Assembly: GCF_004210295.1 (NCBI RefSeq)
Contig: NZ_SDAK01000001.1
Location: forward strand, 868,001 to 932,000
Direction of reading: 5' to 3'
Length of the DNA: 64,000 nucleotides
Origin: Lactococcus sp. S-13
Lineage (GTDB): Bacteria; Bacillota; Bacilli; Lactobacillales; Streptococcaceae
The position numbers were made by a program, and so were the translations under genes. This document shows positions 30,866-40,383 of the stretch, one piece after another (the stretch's first letter is position 1; every line of letters starts with the position of its first letter). Below the pieces are notes generated by a model. It was not told where the DNA came from, searched no databases, and saw only the letters and a list, made by a program, of their open reading frames with translations.

Positions 30866-30897
30866 AAAAGTTACTGACAAAATAGTCAGCAACTTTT
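30866..30897 (+). terminator. terminator of the peptide-binding protein gene
   Basis: AAAAGTTACTGAC (30866-30878) pairs with GTCAGCAACTTTT (30885-30897), followed by T residues; usable from both sides for the convergent NlpC/P60 gene. Confidence 0.85.
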
Positions 30898-30913
30898 TTT
30901 ATCCATAAAATTT

Positions 30914-31783
30914 TTAAACTTCACGGCGAACATTACCATTTTCAAAGAGCTGCTCCCAAGTCATATTCCCCAAAACTTTGCGGTTAATGACTTGATTAAG
31001 CCGACTAATACTAACCCCGTCGGTGCTTGTCGAGTCGTGCAGTATAAAGCCATCACCCAAATAAATGGCTGCGTGTTGTTCATTTTCACTCGCGTCATCT
31101 GGCGTAATCAACAAATCTCCACGCCCTTTATTTGCCCAAGTTTCCGCAGTCCCAGTTTGAGCCAGTAGTGTCGTTGAAGCGGCGAACTGATAGACCAAGG
31201 ATTGCCCGCCCAAGCGATACATCTGTGCAATGAAACTTGAGCAGTCAAATTCATTTTTCGCCACAGAAGCATCCGTTCTGCCACCACCATAAACGTAAGG
31301 ACTCTCGCCGACCAATTTTAACCCAGCTGCAATTGTTTTTTCAATCACTGTGTTATCAGATTTCAGCGATCCAGCCACTGCCTCATAGGCTTTTATGACA
31401 TCATCAGTACCATTTTTCTTGGTGAAATAGTAAGTATAACCCCCAATTTTTTGCAGACCATAGAGCATTTTTCCTGTTTTGGGACTAAAATATACCGTCC
31501 CACCGTTCAGGGTCATGAAACCCGTTTTCATAGCGCCAGTGGATTTGTCAAAATAATAAGTACTGCCCTTGATTTTTTGAAGGCCATAAAGCTTACTTTC
31601 CCCCGAATAAGCATAAGTTTGTGCAGATTTACTGACCAATTTAATCGTTGAGGCCTGCACTGCTTTTACACCCATTTCCATAATTTTCCCTGCGCCAAAA
31701 ATAGCAATCATCGTGAGTCCTAAGAGTACTATTTTTCGTAATTTTTTGTGCTGATTTCTAGCACTCCTTCTATGTTTTTCCAT
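30914..31783 (-). CDS. secreted NlpC/P60 peptidase with wall-binding repeats
   Basis: 289 residues: a basic N-terminus, a signal anchor (IVLLGLTMIAIFGAGKIMEM), two or three choline-binding-type repeats (LYGLQKIKGSTYYFDKSTGA, MTLNGGTVYFSPKTG, LYGLQKIGGYTYYF) and a C-terminal NlpC/P60 domain. The catalytic Cys is in FDCSSF and the His in EQHAAIYLGDGFILHDS. Such enzymes cut stem peptides of peptidoglycan. The repeats precede the catalytic domain. These repeats classically bind choline in pneumococcus; the ligand in a lactococcus is unknown. Single-gene unit. Confidence 0.85.
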   Translation of the reverse strand: MEKHRRSARNQHKKLRKIVLLGLTMIAIFGAGKIMEMGVKAVQASTIKLVSKSAQTYAYSGESKLYGLQKIKGSTYYFDKSTGAMKTGFMTLNGGTVYFSPKTGKMLYGLQKIGGYTYYFTKKNGTDDVIKAYEAVAGSLKSDNTVIEKTIAAGLKLVGESPYVYGGGRTDASVAKNEFDCSSFIAQMYRLGGQSLVYQFAASTTLLAQTGTAETWANKGRGDLLITPDDASENEQHAAIYLGDGFILHDSTSTDGVSISRLNQVINRKVLGNMTWEQLFENGNVRREV

Positions 31784-31890
31784 GTCTTATTTATAACATT
31801 TTAACTTTAATGACAACTTAATAACAATACTTTAAGATTTAAATAAGAAAAAATGACTTGATAAGGAAATCAAATCACTTTGGTATTTTT

Positions 31891-33036
31891 TTAGCCACTG
31901 ACTTTTTCTAGTTCTTGATAAATTTGACGGAAAACGGTCAAAAATTGTTCCACTTCTGCCATGTTATTGCTGGCATCAAGCGAAATTCTAACGGCGCTAG
32001 TTGCAATTTTTCCTGAAACATTCATTGCGACCAAAGTCCCAGCCGCCGCATTTTTCTTGGATGAACAAGCCGAGGTCGTTGAGATATAGATTTCATGTTG
32101 CTCAAAGGCATGAACAACCACTTCGCCACGCACCCCACGAATTCCAAAAGTCAAAATATTCGGAGCAAAATCCGCCATTTCACTAAATAAGACAACCTTG
32201 TCATGTTTTTTCAATTCGTCAAAGATAATTTGTTTCATGGCTAAAACTTTGCTGCGTTTGCGCTCATCATCTTCCAGAGCCAGACGCAGTGCTTTGGCCG
32301 TTGCCACGATTCCTGCTAGATTTTCCGTCGTTGAGCGACGATTTGACTCTTGCCCACCACCATGCAAAAGCGGTGTGACCCGCTTGCCTGCTCGGACAAT
32401 GGCGAAACCAAGTCCGCGTGGCCCATGAAATTTATGAGCCGAAAAAGTCGCAAAATCTACTCGCTCAACCAACCAATCCTCAACAGCAATTTTTCCGATA
32501 GCTTGTACCGCATCCACATGGAAAGAAATTGTCGGATAATCCCTCAAAAGTGCCGCAATTTCTGCAATCGGTTGAACCGCTCCGACCTCATTATTGACTG
32601 CCATGACCGAGACCAAGATTGTTTCATCACGAATCAATTTTTTTAGCTCCGAAACAATCACAAAACCCTTATGATCCACTGGTGCATAATCCAACTCAAA
32701 ACCTTGCGTTGTCAGCCACTCTGCCGCATTTTTCACCGCTGGATGTTCAACACTAGACACAATCAAATGATTACCGTAAGGGCGCTTCTCAAAAGCCACA
32801 CCCTTCAAAATCCAGTTATCCCCTTCAGTTCCTCCGCTGGTAAAGAAAATCTCTTGTGCTGTAAGTCCAAACAAATCAGCAACCTGCCGGCGTGATGCCT
32901 CCAAAAGTCGAGTTGCCGTCGTTCCCAAATTGTGTAAACTTGAGGGATTTCCCATAATTTTAGTTGCTACATCCGTATAAGTCCGCAAAACCAACGGATT
33001 AATCGCCGTTGTTGCCGAATTATCAAAATAAATCAT
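31891..33036 (-). CDS. cysteine desulfurase (NifS/IscS type)
   Basis: PLP enzyme of the class V aminotransferase fold that removes sulfur from cysteine for iron-sulfur clusters and thiolated tRNA. The 381 residues show YFDNSATTAINP, the His-Lys PLP site FSAHKFHGPRGLGF and the sulfur-carrying Cys loop STTSACSSKK. In streptococci this type is usually followed by thiI, but no thiI lies downstream here. AAGGTG precedes the ATG. Confidence 0.9.
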   Translation of the reverse strand: MIYFDNSATTAINPLVLRTYTDVATKIMGNPSSLHNLGTTATRLLEASRRQVADLFGLTAQEIFFTSGGTEGDNWILKGVAFEKRPYGNHLIVSSVEHPAVKNAAEWLTTQGFELDYAPVDHKGFVIVSELKKLIRDETILVSVMAVNNEVGAVQPIAEIAALLRDYPTISFHVDAVQAIGKIAVEDWLVERVDFATFSAHKFHGPRGLGFAIVRAGKRVTPLLHGGGQESNRRSTTENLAGIVATAKALRLALEDDERKRSKVLAMKQIIFDELKKHDKVVLFSEMADFAPNILTFGIRGVRGEVVVHAFEQHEIYISTTSACSSKKNAAAGTLVAMNVSGKIATSAVRISLDASNNMAEVEQFLTVFRQIYQELEKVSG

Positions 33037-33188
33037 TATTTTTTCACCTTCAATATTTCAAAATCATTTTCTATTTTAGCACAAATGCCTAAGAAAAGTT
33101 CCCCTAAGTGCTGAAAAGCAAATTCTTACTCTGAGCATTTCTAAAGGAAAATCAGGCTCCCCCTTTTTGAGGATTTTAGCAAAACAAA

Positions 33189-33214
33189 AAGCACTGTTCA
33201 ACCGGACAGTGCTT
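33189..33214 (-). terminator. hup terminator
   Basis: AAGCACTGT (33189-33197) pairs with ACAGTGCTT (33206-33214), with TTTTTGTTTT following on the minus strand. Confidence 0.88.
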
Positions 33215-33233
33215 GATGTTACTTAGACAATGC

Positions 33234-33509
33234 TTATTTAACAGCGTCTTTCAAAGCTTTACCAGCTTTGAATGCAGGAACAACTGTTGCAGCGATTTTA
33301 ATCGCTTCACCAGTTTGTGGGTTACGACCTTCACGAGCTGCACGTTCACGAGTTTCAAAGGTACCAAAACCAATCAATTGAACTTTTTCGCCTTTCGCAA
33401 GGAATTCAGTGACAACTTCACCAAAAGCATTAACTGCTTTTTCTGAATCTTTTTTAGTCAATCCTGTTTTCGCTGCAACTTCAGCGATAAGATCTTGTTT
33501 GTTAGCCAT
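33234..33509 (-). CDS. hup: DNA-binding protein HU
   Basis: 91-residue nucleoid protein. It has the family signature [20 protein letters not shown] with the DNA-intercalating Pro in RNPQTGE. It is a single HU gene, as in other lactococci, with a strong promoter and terminator. GGAGG lies 11 bases before the ATG. Confidence 0.97.
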   Translation of the reverse strand: MANKQDLIAEVAAKTGLTKKDSEKAVNAFGEVVTEFLAKGEKVQLIGFGTFETRERAAREGRNPQTGEAIKIAATVVPAFKAGKALKDAVK

Positions 33510-33559
33510 TTTAAAAATGTCCTCCGTTTGTTTTTTACCTTAAACCTTAGGCAGTTTTC

Positions 33560-33588
33560 ATTTTAGCAAATCTTGCCCCAGTTTGCAA
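33560..33588 (-). promoter_or_regulatory. hup promoter
   Basis: -35 TTGCAA (33583-33588), 17-base spacer ending in TGC, -10 TAAAAT (33560-33565 complement). Confidence 0.75.
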
Positions 33589-33614
33589 GCAAAAACGCTA
33601 TTTTAAGCCACTTT

Positions 33615-34301
33615 TCAGGCTTTTTTCATGAAATCGAAAGTGAAGTTTCCTTTATCCAAATCAATTTGGTTTGCTTTGAGATAAAGGTCGGACGCCAGCT
33701 TAATTTTAGGCAATTGAATAATCACCTGACTGCTTTTACTTTCCACTTGAACAAAATCAGGGAGATTGTAGGATTTGACCATCGCCAACACATCCGAAGT
33801 CGGTAAACTCAAGCTTCCAGCTGAGATGCTTTGCACCGATAAGCTGACTGCCCCATCTGCAAGCGCCAAAGGTTGGAAATAAATATAAAGTGGAATTTTC
33901 GTCCCAAAAAGTTGATAAGAAGCTTCGAGAACCGCCTGTTGACCAGAAATATAAAATTTATAGGTCATCTCTTTTGTCTGGTAATCAGCCAAATAACTAT
34001 TAATCAGTTGGTTCAATTGAGGCGTTGTCGTCGTAATCTGGGCTACTTTTTGGTCAGTCTGACTGCTATTTTTTTGCGTCAAAACAGCCTGATCACGTGG
34101 CATCATTACACGGACTGCCACAAATAAGACCCCTGCTAAATTTAGCGCCAAAAGCAAGAGAAAAAGCCATTTCCAAAGCGAATTTTTTGCTTTCTCAGGT
34201 GAACCTTCTGGTGTTTTTGGAGCTTTAGAACCCGGACTCTTTTTCACAATTTTCTTTGATTTTCTTGATTGAATTACTTGATTATCCATTGTTTTTCTCA
34301 C
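33615..34301 (-). CDS. ypmS: YpmS-family membrane protein (DUF2140)
   Basis: 228 residues: a Lys/Ser/Pro-rich cytoplasmic tail, one membrane helix (WLFLLLLALNLAGVLFVAVR) and an extracellular domain ending NFTFDFMKKA, the DUF2140 pattern of B. subtilis YpmS. Function unknown. In Bacillus and lactic acid bacteria it follows a GDSL hydrolase (YpmR), as here, which suggests a joint role at the envelope. The GTG start overlaps the upstream stop (GTGA); ATG 34289 is the alternative. Confidence 0.8.
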   Translation of the reverse strand: MRKTMDNQVIQSRKSKKIVKKSPGSKAPKTPEGSPEKAKNSLWKWLFLLLLALNLAGVLFVAVRVMMPRDQAVLTQKNSSQTDQKVAQITTTTPQLNQLINSYLADYQTKEMTYKFYISGQQAVLEASYQLFGTKIPLYIYFQPLALADGAVSLSVQSISAGSLSLPTSDVLAMVKSYNLPDFVQVESKSSQVIIQLPKIKLASDLYLKANQIDLDKGNFTFDFMKKA

Positions 34302-35128
34302 TTATTAACCTTCTCATAGCTGGCGTAAGCTGCATTTGCCATAATCTGATAACCTGTATTATTTGGATGAAAATGATCGCCCGTATAAAGTAGATTATTC
34401 TCTACCGAAGATGAAGACGAATCCGCCTCAACAGCCTGGGTTGTTCCAGTTCCTTTATAGAGCAAGTCGTTAATCGGAACAAAATAAACCTTATTTTCCT
34501 TAGCGATGACTTCTTTTGTCGCTTGATTCCAATCATCAATAACATTTTGCATGACCGTCAAATCTGGAAAGTTGATATAAAAAGGATTATAAATTCCGAG
34601 CACATAAATCTGCGCCTTTGGATTATCCTTACGAATTGTATCTAGCAACTTTTTAACCCGCTTTTGATAGGCCGCCTCAGGCTTGACAAAGTCTTTCTCA
34701 CGCATTGTCGACAACTTGGTTACATTATCCCGAATTACCTTCAGAACGTCATTCCCCCCAACTGTAATGGTGATAATATCCGCTTTTTTTAATCCCGCCT
34801 GAATTTTTTCTTGCTTAAGCATTCGGTTATAGATTTGCGTGCTGGTATCTCCCGCCTTGCCAAAATTTTGGCTGACCACCGAATCGTTCGTCCCGTTTTC
34901 AATATTTTTGGCAAAGAGAGGAACAAAACCACCTTGCCCTGTTGCATCACCAACGCCCTCTGTTAACGAATCCCCCAAGGCTGTATAAATTAAAGTTTTG
35001 GATGCGCTTGTTTTTTTCACTGCCCCAAACCGATCCTGAGCCTTAGGAAAAATCACCCACAAAGCAGCAAAGATTAGCAAAATTGCCAGCAAAAAGCCGG
35101 CAAGTGTACGCAAAGAATTTTTCATCAT
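34298..35128 (-). CDS. membrane-anchored GDSL/SGNH hydrolase (YpmR-like)
   Basis: 276 residues: a signal anchor (LAGFLLAILLIFAALWVIF), then an SGNH esterase domain with the catalytic Ser in ALGDSLTEG, the oxyanion residues in TVGGNDVLK and the Asp/His pair in DHFHPNNTGY. It acts outside the membrane on a lipid, acetyl or similar ester; the substrate is unknown. ATG 35128 or 35125 starts the protein. It is coupled to ypmS by a 4-base overlap. Confidence 0.87.
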   Translation of the reverse strand: MMKNSLRTLAGFLLAILLIFAALWVIFPKAQDRFGAVKKTSASKTLIYTALGDSLTEGVGDATGQGGFVPLFAKNIENGTNDSVVSQNFGKAGDTSTQIYNRMLKQEKIQAGLKKADIITITVGGNDVLKVIRDNVTKLSTMREKDFVKPEAAYQKRVKKLLDTIRKDNPKAQIYVLGIYNPFYINFPDLTVMQNVIDDWNQATKEVIAKENKVYFVPINDLLYKGTGTTQAVEADSSSSSVENNLLYTGDHFHPNNTGYQIMANAAYASYEKVNK

Positions 35129-35182
35129 TTTTTCTTGCACTTTCTATTTACAAAAATAAAATTGCAAACGAACGCTGAGTTC

Positions 35183-36019
35183 TTATTCATAGTCAATCAT
35201 AATCGCCCAAGCCCCTGGCCCTGTGTGCGTTGCAATTGTTGTATTTGTATCCATGACTGAAATTGGTTTTTCAACAAATTTTTGCAAAATTTCTTTTGCT
35301 TTTTGTGAAAATTCTAAACCTTGAGCATGAGAAATACCAATTTCACGAATCTTACGACCTGATTGGCTCATGTGCTCAGCAAGTTCATCAAGCCATTTGT
35401 AAAAGGTCTTATTTCCTCGACCACGCAAAAGTGTGTTGAGTTCTCGATCTTTCAGAGTTCCAATCACTCGCACGTGCAAAAGACTGCCAAAAAGTCCTGT
35501 CATTCGACTCACACGACCACCTTTAACGAGGTTTTCTAAAGTTGAAAAACCGATATAAAGCTCTGTGTTTTCACGAATCGTCTTGATTTTTTCTAAAATC
35601 TCCGCTTTTGTTGCGCCTGCTTTTGCCAATCGTGCCGCTTCGACCACTTGGAATTTTTGGGCTTGGTCTGTGAAATCACAATCGACCACAGTCACATCAT
35701 GCCCTGAAAGCATTCCACCTTGTCGAGCTGCTTCAACTGTCCCTGATAAAGCTTCCGTCAAATGAATCGAAATAATTTCATCATCTTCGTTAGCAACTTT
35801 TTCATAAACCTCAGCAAAAACCCCAACTGGTGGTTGACTTGTTTTCGGCAAATTTTTCGATGCGGCCATTTTGATCATGAACTCCTCGAACTTCAAGTCC
35901 TCATCTGAATACATCGTCCCGTCAATTGTCACTGACAAGGGAACAATCGTAATCTCAAGCTCACGCGCTAACGCAGGATCAATCGTAATGGATGAATCTG
36001 TCACAATTTTTATTGGCAT
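35183..36019 (-). CDS. DegV-family fatty-acid-binding protein
   Basis: 278-residue cytoplasmic protein of the DegV/FakB family, which holds a fatty acid for phosphorylation by FakA so that exogenous fatty acids enter phospholipids. Conserved sites are IVTDSSITID, the loop PKTSQPPVG, GGRVSRM and the C-terminal ATHTGPGAWA. Firmicutes carry several FakB-like copies with different chain preference. It is upstream of the GDSL/ypmS pair on the same strand; an extended -10 (TGTTATAAT, 36104-36112) is about 85 bases upstream. Confidence 0.87.
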   Translation of the reverse strand: MPIKIVTDSSITIDPALARELEITIVPLSVTIDGTMYSDEDLKFEEFMIKMAASKNLPKTSQPPVGVFAEVYEKVANEDDEIISIHLTEALSGTVEAARQGGMLSGHDVTVVDCDFTDQAQKFQVVEAARLAKAGATKAEILEKIKTIRENTELYIGFSTLENLVKGGRVSRMTGLFGSLLHVRVIGTLKDRELNTLLRGRGNKTFYKWLDELAEHMSQSGRKIREIGISHAQGLEFSQKAKEILQKFVEKPISVMDTNTTIATHTGPGAWAIMIDYE

Positions 36020-36103
36020 ATTTATTACGTGAACGCCCCATTGCTCTCCCTAAGAGTTTCTGGCTTGTCCAATTCCTTTTCTATACAATTTGTGCTATCA
36101 TAT

Positions 36104-36112
36104 ATTATAACA
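36104..36112 (-). promoter_or_regulatory. degV promoter
   Basis: Extended -10 TGTTATAAT on the minus strand; no clear -35. Confidence 0.5.
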
Positions 36113-36221
36113 AATTTTCAGGTGGAAAGAGCAAAAAAGGTTAGAAAGATGTGTTTTTTAGATTTCCTCAGATGCTTTCTTTTCCATTATTGATAAATTC
36201 ACTAAAAATCGGAGATGAAAA

Positions 36222-36872
36222 ATGGAAACAGAAGGTTCAAAAACATATCAGATTCTCAACGAAATCTTCAATGCCGTCACTCATGGGGCAGGAACAGGTC
36301 TAGCCATTGCTGCCCTAGTGTTGCTCATTCTTAAAGGCGCAGCTTCTGGTTCGGCACTTGAGCTGGTTGCTTTTATTATTTATGGTGCTTCGCTGGTATT
36401 GCTTTTTCTTTTTTCAACTTTGGCACATAGTTTGCATTTTACTCGCGCAGTCAAAGTGTTTCGTGTGTTTGATCATAATGGAATTTACCTTCTCATCGCT
36501 GGGACTTATACGCCTTACTGCTTGGTCGCCCTCAATAATTGGTTGGGCTGGGCTGTCCTTTCGGTCATCTGGGTTTGTGCAATTCTTGGGATTATTTTGA
36601 CATCCATTTATCTTCCAAAATGGGGAAAGACGCCCAAATTATCTACTATTTTGTATGTGGTGATGGGCTGGATGATTCTGCTGGCTATTTATCCACTTTG
36701 GCAAGTTTTAGAAGCTGCTGGTATCTGGCTTTTAGTCGCGGGAGGGGTCGTTTATTCTGTGGGTGCAGCCATTTATCATTTCAAATTCCCTTTTGCCCAC
36801 GTTCTTTGGCATCTTTTTGTCTTATTGGCAGCTGGGTTGATGTTCTTTTCGGTTTACCTCTATGTTGGCTAA
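36222..36872 (+). CDS. hemolysin III / PAQR-type membrane protein
   Basis: 216-residue integral membrane protein with seven predicted helices. Family residues are NAVTHGAGTGLA near the N-terminus, STLAHSLHFTRAVKVFRVFD with HNGIYLLIAGTYTPY, and FAHVLWHLFVLLAAG at the end; the His and Asp residues match the metal site of PAQR-superfamily hydrolases. The haemolysin name is historical; physiological role unknown. GGAG precedes the ATG. Confidence 0.9.
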   Translation: METEGSKTYQILNEIFNAVTHGAGTGLAIAALVLLILKGAASGSALELVAFIIYGASLVLLFLFSTLAHSLHFTRAVKVFRVFDHNGIYLLIAGTYTPYCLVALNNWLGWAVLSVIWVCAILGIILTSIYLPKWGKTPKLSTILYVVMGWMILLAIYPLWQVLEAAGIWLLVAGGVVYSVGAAIYHFKFPFAHVLWHLFVLLAAGLMFFSVYLYVG

Positions 36873-36882
36873 GCTAAATTTT

Positions 36883-36910
36883 AAAAACCGTTCATGAGCG
36901 AACGGTTTTT
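36883..36910. terminator. bidirectional terminator between hemolysin III and dnaE
   Basis: AAAAACCGTTC (36883-36893) pairs with GAACGGTTTTT (36900-36910); its right arm reaches the dnaE stop codon. Confidence 0.9.
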
Positions 36911-39900
36911 TATTTGTAGATTGCGGCTAAAACATAGCCTTCTAAGCGTTTTTGGAGGATTTCAGATTCGGCAACATAAATTTTGGTTTGTGTTGTTTTT
37001 TTGCTATCCGAAAAATGCAAAATCACTTGATGGGAGCCAGAAAATTCACGGAGAATTTGTGAAATTTTTTGGTTGTATTGTTCGTTTGCTAAGTTGAGCC
37101 AAAGTTTTTTGTTACTTTCAAAAGCAGGTGCTAAGCGATCGGCAACCAATTGTAAATCGTCATTGCGCTCAGAAATTTTGCCACTAATCAAGTAAAATTT
37201 TCCTTGTTCCAACTCACTTGCTACTTGCCGATAAATTTCAGGGAAAATTGTTACATCCAATTTTTCACGGCTATCACTCACTGTTAAAAAGGCCATTGTC
37301 TGACCATTTTTAGTCCGGTGAGTTCTCAAGTACTGAAGTTCAACCAAGATTGTTGCATTTTTATTTTTGATAAGTTGGTTCAGAGGAGTGAAATTTCCGG
37401 CTAATTTTTCGGCTAATGTCTGGAGCGGATGAGGAGTGATGCCCACGCCAAGCAGATTCTTTTCAAAGTCATACTTTTCAGCTTGAGAATAGTCCTCCGC
37501 TGCCTGATAACTGAATTTTAAGAGGCTGTTATTGGCAAATAAATCGAGCTGAAAAGTTTGATGATAATTGATTAGAGACTCCAGATTTTCTGCCAAACGA
37601 CGGCGATTTTCTCCATCGGTAGTGTCAAAAGCACCGATTTGAACGAGGGGTAAAAGTAAGTCTACCCGTTGAAATTGTGCAGGGAGTTGTTTGACAAAGT
37701 CTGATAAGTCTTGATAGGGTTGATTGTCCACAATGAAGCGGGCAAATTCTCTTGATATACCTTGAATATGGGCCAAGCCTAAACGAATTTGTTTTTGATG
37801 AACAAAATCGCCCACCTTAATTTGATTGATTGTTGGTTTGGCAATTTGAAATCCTTGTTCTAAAGCATCCAAAATCATCATTTCGCGCTTACGATCACGC
37901 ATCAAAATTTCATAAAATTCCGCTGGAAAATGGGCTTTGAAATAAGCAATCTGAAAGGCGAGCGCTGCATAGGCAAAGCCATGTGACCGGTTAAAGCCAT
38001 AATTGGCGAAGCGTTCAATCAAATCATAAATTGCTTCGGCTTGTTGGGCTGAATGTCCTTTTTGAGTTGCGCTAGTCAAAAAATCTGCGCGTAACTGCTC
38101 AAGCTCGCTCCCTTTTTTCTTGGAAATGGCACGGCGCAGTAAGTCAGCTTTTCCGAGAGAAAATCCAGCAAAAGCTTGGGCAACTTGCATAATTTGCTCT
38201 TGATAAATCATAATGCCATAGGTTGGCTGCAAAATGCTGCTAATCGAAGCATCAATCTCTGGAACGGCTTCTTTGCGATGGCGTCTGGCGACAAATTGAG
38301 GGATAAACTGAGAAGGGCCTGGTCTGAAAATCGAGGTGGCATCCACAATGTCATCAAATTTACTCGGAGCAAGATTTCGCAGGAAACGGCGCATTTGTGG
38401 ATTTTCAAATTGAAAAATTCCTAATGTGTTTCCAGCTCGAAAAAGTGCAAGGGTTTGTTCGTCTTCAAGATTGATTTTTAACGGATCAATGTCAATATGC
38501 TGACGTTTTTTGACTAAAGTTCGTAATCTTTCGATAACGGTGAGGTTTCGCAAGCCCAGAAAGTCAATTTTCAGTAGGCCAATGGCTTCAACATCAGGCG
38601 CTTCATATTGAGTGAGCGCGAGGTCTTCTGAAGGTTTTAACGCCACGTAATTGACTAAAGATTGATCTGAAAGAACAACGCCAGAGGCGTGAGTGGAGGT
38701 CTGGCGAGGCAGTCCTTCAATGCGTCTAGCAACTTCGTAAATTCTTTTTAATTTACTGTTTTTGAGGATTTCGGCTTTAAAACGTTGATTATTTTCATAT
38801 TCGTCAGCTAAATTTCCAAATCGGCGATGGAGTATTCGAGTCAGATTGGTCAGTTCGGCTTCACTCATGCCAAAGGCTTTGCCGACGTCGCGCAGGGCTT
38901 GACGTTTGCCTAAGGTTGAAAAGGTGACAATCTGCGCGACATGATCAGAGCCGTAACGATTTTTCATGTAAGCCAGAAGTTCGGCACGACGATCATCGGG
39001 CATATCAATATCAATATCGGGCATCGCCACACGTTCTGGGTTGAGAAAACGTTCAAAAAAGAGGTTATTTTGAACGGGATCTACCTGAGTAATTCCTAGC
39101 ACGTAAGCCACGAGAGAGCCGGCAGCTGAGCCACGTCCCATTCCACAATAAATTGCTTGCTCGCGAGCGTAGCGCAGCAAATCAGCCACAATCAGAAAGT
39201 AATCATCAAAGCCCATTTGATGAATAACGGACAATTCTTTTTCCAGGCGCTCTTGGTAGAGTGACGAATTTGCTGACGGACTGGTTTTGGTTTGCGTCAG
39301 CATTTTCTCTGGCTGATTTTGATTGGAAATCGCTTCGGGCATTTGCGTCAGCATTTTCTCTGCTTCAATTTTTGCTGTCAACCCTGAAAATGCTTGTTCA
39401 CGCAATAATTCAAAGCCTTCACGATTTTTGTCAAACTGGGGCAGAGCCAATTTTTCTGAAAAATCATAACTTATTTTCGCTGTTAATTTTTCTAAATTGG
39501 TCAGTGCTTGAGGAAAATGCTTACGAAAATGTTGCTCATAAATTTCTGGACGTTGAAGCAATTCGCTAGAACTATGCGTTAAACTTTCGTCGAATTTGAC
39601 GCCGTCGCGCACTGCGTGCAAAATCGCCAAGGTTTCATTGTCCGAAAAAGTCAGATAGCGCACCGCTGGAAATGCCAAAGTTGGCAAACTAAACGTACTC
39701 GTTGCCTCCGTGAGTGTGTTGATTCCGACATAAAGTTCATCAGCTTTGGCGCACAGGGCAGAAAGTTCACTCAAATTTCCATAAGTTTCGGGCAAAACCA
39801 GCGCAATGTCCGTCAAATAAGGATCGATATCCTCAAATTTTCGCCGACCATAATTATACAATGTCGAAATTCGGAGTAAATTTTTGTAACCCGCAGTGTT

Positions 39901-40146
39901 TTTGGCGATAAATGAAAAATCAATCGGAAAACCTTGCCACTCAAAACTCAGTTCACTAGCAATAATCGGTTGCAAATTCAGCGCCCGTGCCTTTTTAACA
40001 AAACGAAAAGCTGCATGAAGATGACCCACATCACAAATGCCAACAGTCTGATACCCCAGTCGCAGCGCTGTTTCCAGATAGTCGTCAATCTTAACCACAC
40101 TGTCCAAAAAGCTGTATTCTGTTTTCGTATTTAGCGGTGCAAACAT
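36910..40146 (-). CDS. dnaE: DNA polymerase III alpha subunit DnaE
   Basis: 1078-residue replicative polymerase, in Firmicutes the lagging-strand/primer-extending partner of PolC. N-terminal PHP domain ([20 protein letters not shown]); family C catalytic core with [19 protein letters not shown] and the acidic triad in [12 protein letters not shown]; finger region [14 protein letters not shown]-terminal HhH and OB domains. ATG 40146 follows a GGAG-rich stretch. Residues about 262-296, between PHP and the core, are encoded by dispersed CTGACG repeats and read as low-complexity sequence (EKMLTQ appears twice), absent from typical DnaE. Confidence 0.96.
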   Translation of the reverse strand: MFAPLNTKTEYSFLDSVVKIDDYLETALRLGYQTVGICDVGHLHAAFRFVKKARALNLQPIIASELSFEWQGFPIDFSFIAKNTAGYKNLLRISTLYNYGRRKFEDIDPYLTDIALVLPETYGNLSELSALCAKADELYVGINTLTEATSTFSLPTLAFPAVRYLTFSDNETLAILHAVRDGVKFDESLTHSSSELLQRPEIYEQHFRKHFPQALTNLEKLTAKISYDFSEKLALPQFDKNREGFELLREQAFSGLTAKIEAEKMLTQMPEAISNQNQPEKMLTQTKTSPSANSSLYQERLEKELSVIHQMGFDDYFLIVADLLRYAREQAIYCGMGRGSAAGSLVAYVLGITQVDPVQNNLFFERFLNPERVAMPDIDIDMPDDRRAELLAYMKNRYGSDHVAQIVTFSTLGKRQALRDVGKAFGMSEAELTNLTRILHRRFGNLADEYENNQRFKAEILKNSKLKRIYEVARRIEGLPRQTSTHASGVVLSDQSLVNYVALKPSEDLALTQYEAPDVEAIGLLKIDFLGLRNLTVIERLRTLVKKRQHIDIDPLKINLEDEQTLALFRAGNTLGIFQFENPQMRRFLRNLAPSKFDDIVDATSIFRPGPSQFIPQFVARRHRKEAVPEIDASISSILQPTYGIMIYQEQIMQVAQAFAGFSLGKADLLRRAISKKKGSELEQLRADFLTSATQKGHSAQQAEAIYDLIERFANYGFNRSHGFAYAALAFQIAYFKAHFPAEFYEILMRDRKREMMILDALEQGFQIAKPTINQIKVGDFVHQKQIRLGLAHIQGISREFARFIVDNQPYQDLSDFVKQLPAQFQRVDLLLPLVQIGAFDTTDGENRRRLAENLESLINYHQTFQLDLFANNSLLKFSYQAAEDYSQAEKYDFEKNLLGVGITPHPLQTLAEKLAGNFTPLNQLIKNKNATILVELQYLRTHRTKNGQTMAFLTVSDSREKLDVTIFPEIYRQVASELEQGKFYLISGKISERNDDLQLVADRLAPAFESNKKLWLNLANEQYNQKISQILREFSGSHQVILHFSDSKKTTQTKIYVAESEILQKRLEGYVLAAIYK
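39259..39362. repeat. CTGACG repeats inserted in the dnaE coding frame
   Basis: A unit with arms around CTGACG (39271-39280) and GCGTCAGCATTTTCTCTGG (from 39294), plus a second GCGTCAGCATTTTCTCTG at 39345-39362. The frame is kept. Confidence 0.85.
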
Positions 40147-40205
40147 TTTCTCCCCCTCTCCTTTTCCCATTTTTGGGAAATTTTGCTCTGACGTCAGTGA
40201 TTTTT

Positions 40206-40247
40206 CCAGAGAAATTACTGACGAAAATTTACGTCAGCATTTTCTCT
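40206..40247. repeat. best full copy of the CTGACG palindromic element
   Basis: CCAGAGAAATTACTGACG (40206-40223), short A/T loop, ACGTCAGCATTTTCTCT (40231-40247). It lies upstream of dnaE. A partial copy precedes it at 40187-40206. Confidence 0.85.
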
Positions 40248-40302
40248 AATAAAAATCCTATTAGCACCATTATACTACATTTTCTAGCAGGCTTTTAAAT
40301 AA

Positions 40303-40336
40303 AAAAACAAGGGACGAATGTCCCTTCCTTGTTTTT
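40303..40336 (-). terminator. terminator of the C39-like gene pair
   Basis: AAAAACAAGG (40303-40312) pairs with CCTTGTTTTT (40327-40336), with an inner GAC/GTC pairing. It sits right behind position 40341, where the C39 gene would end if its frame were intact. Confidence 0.75.
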
Positions 40337-40383
40337 ATCTCTAGCGAACCACCACAGCATACTTGCGGGCATTGTAAATCGTT

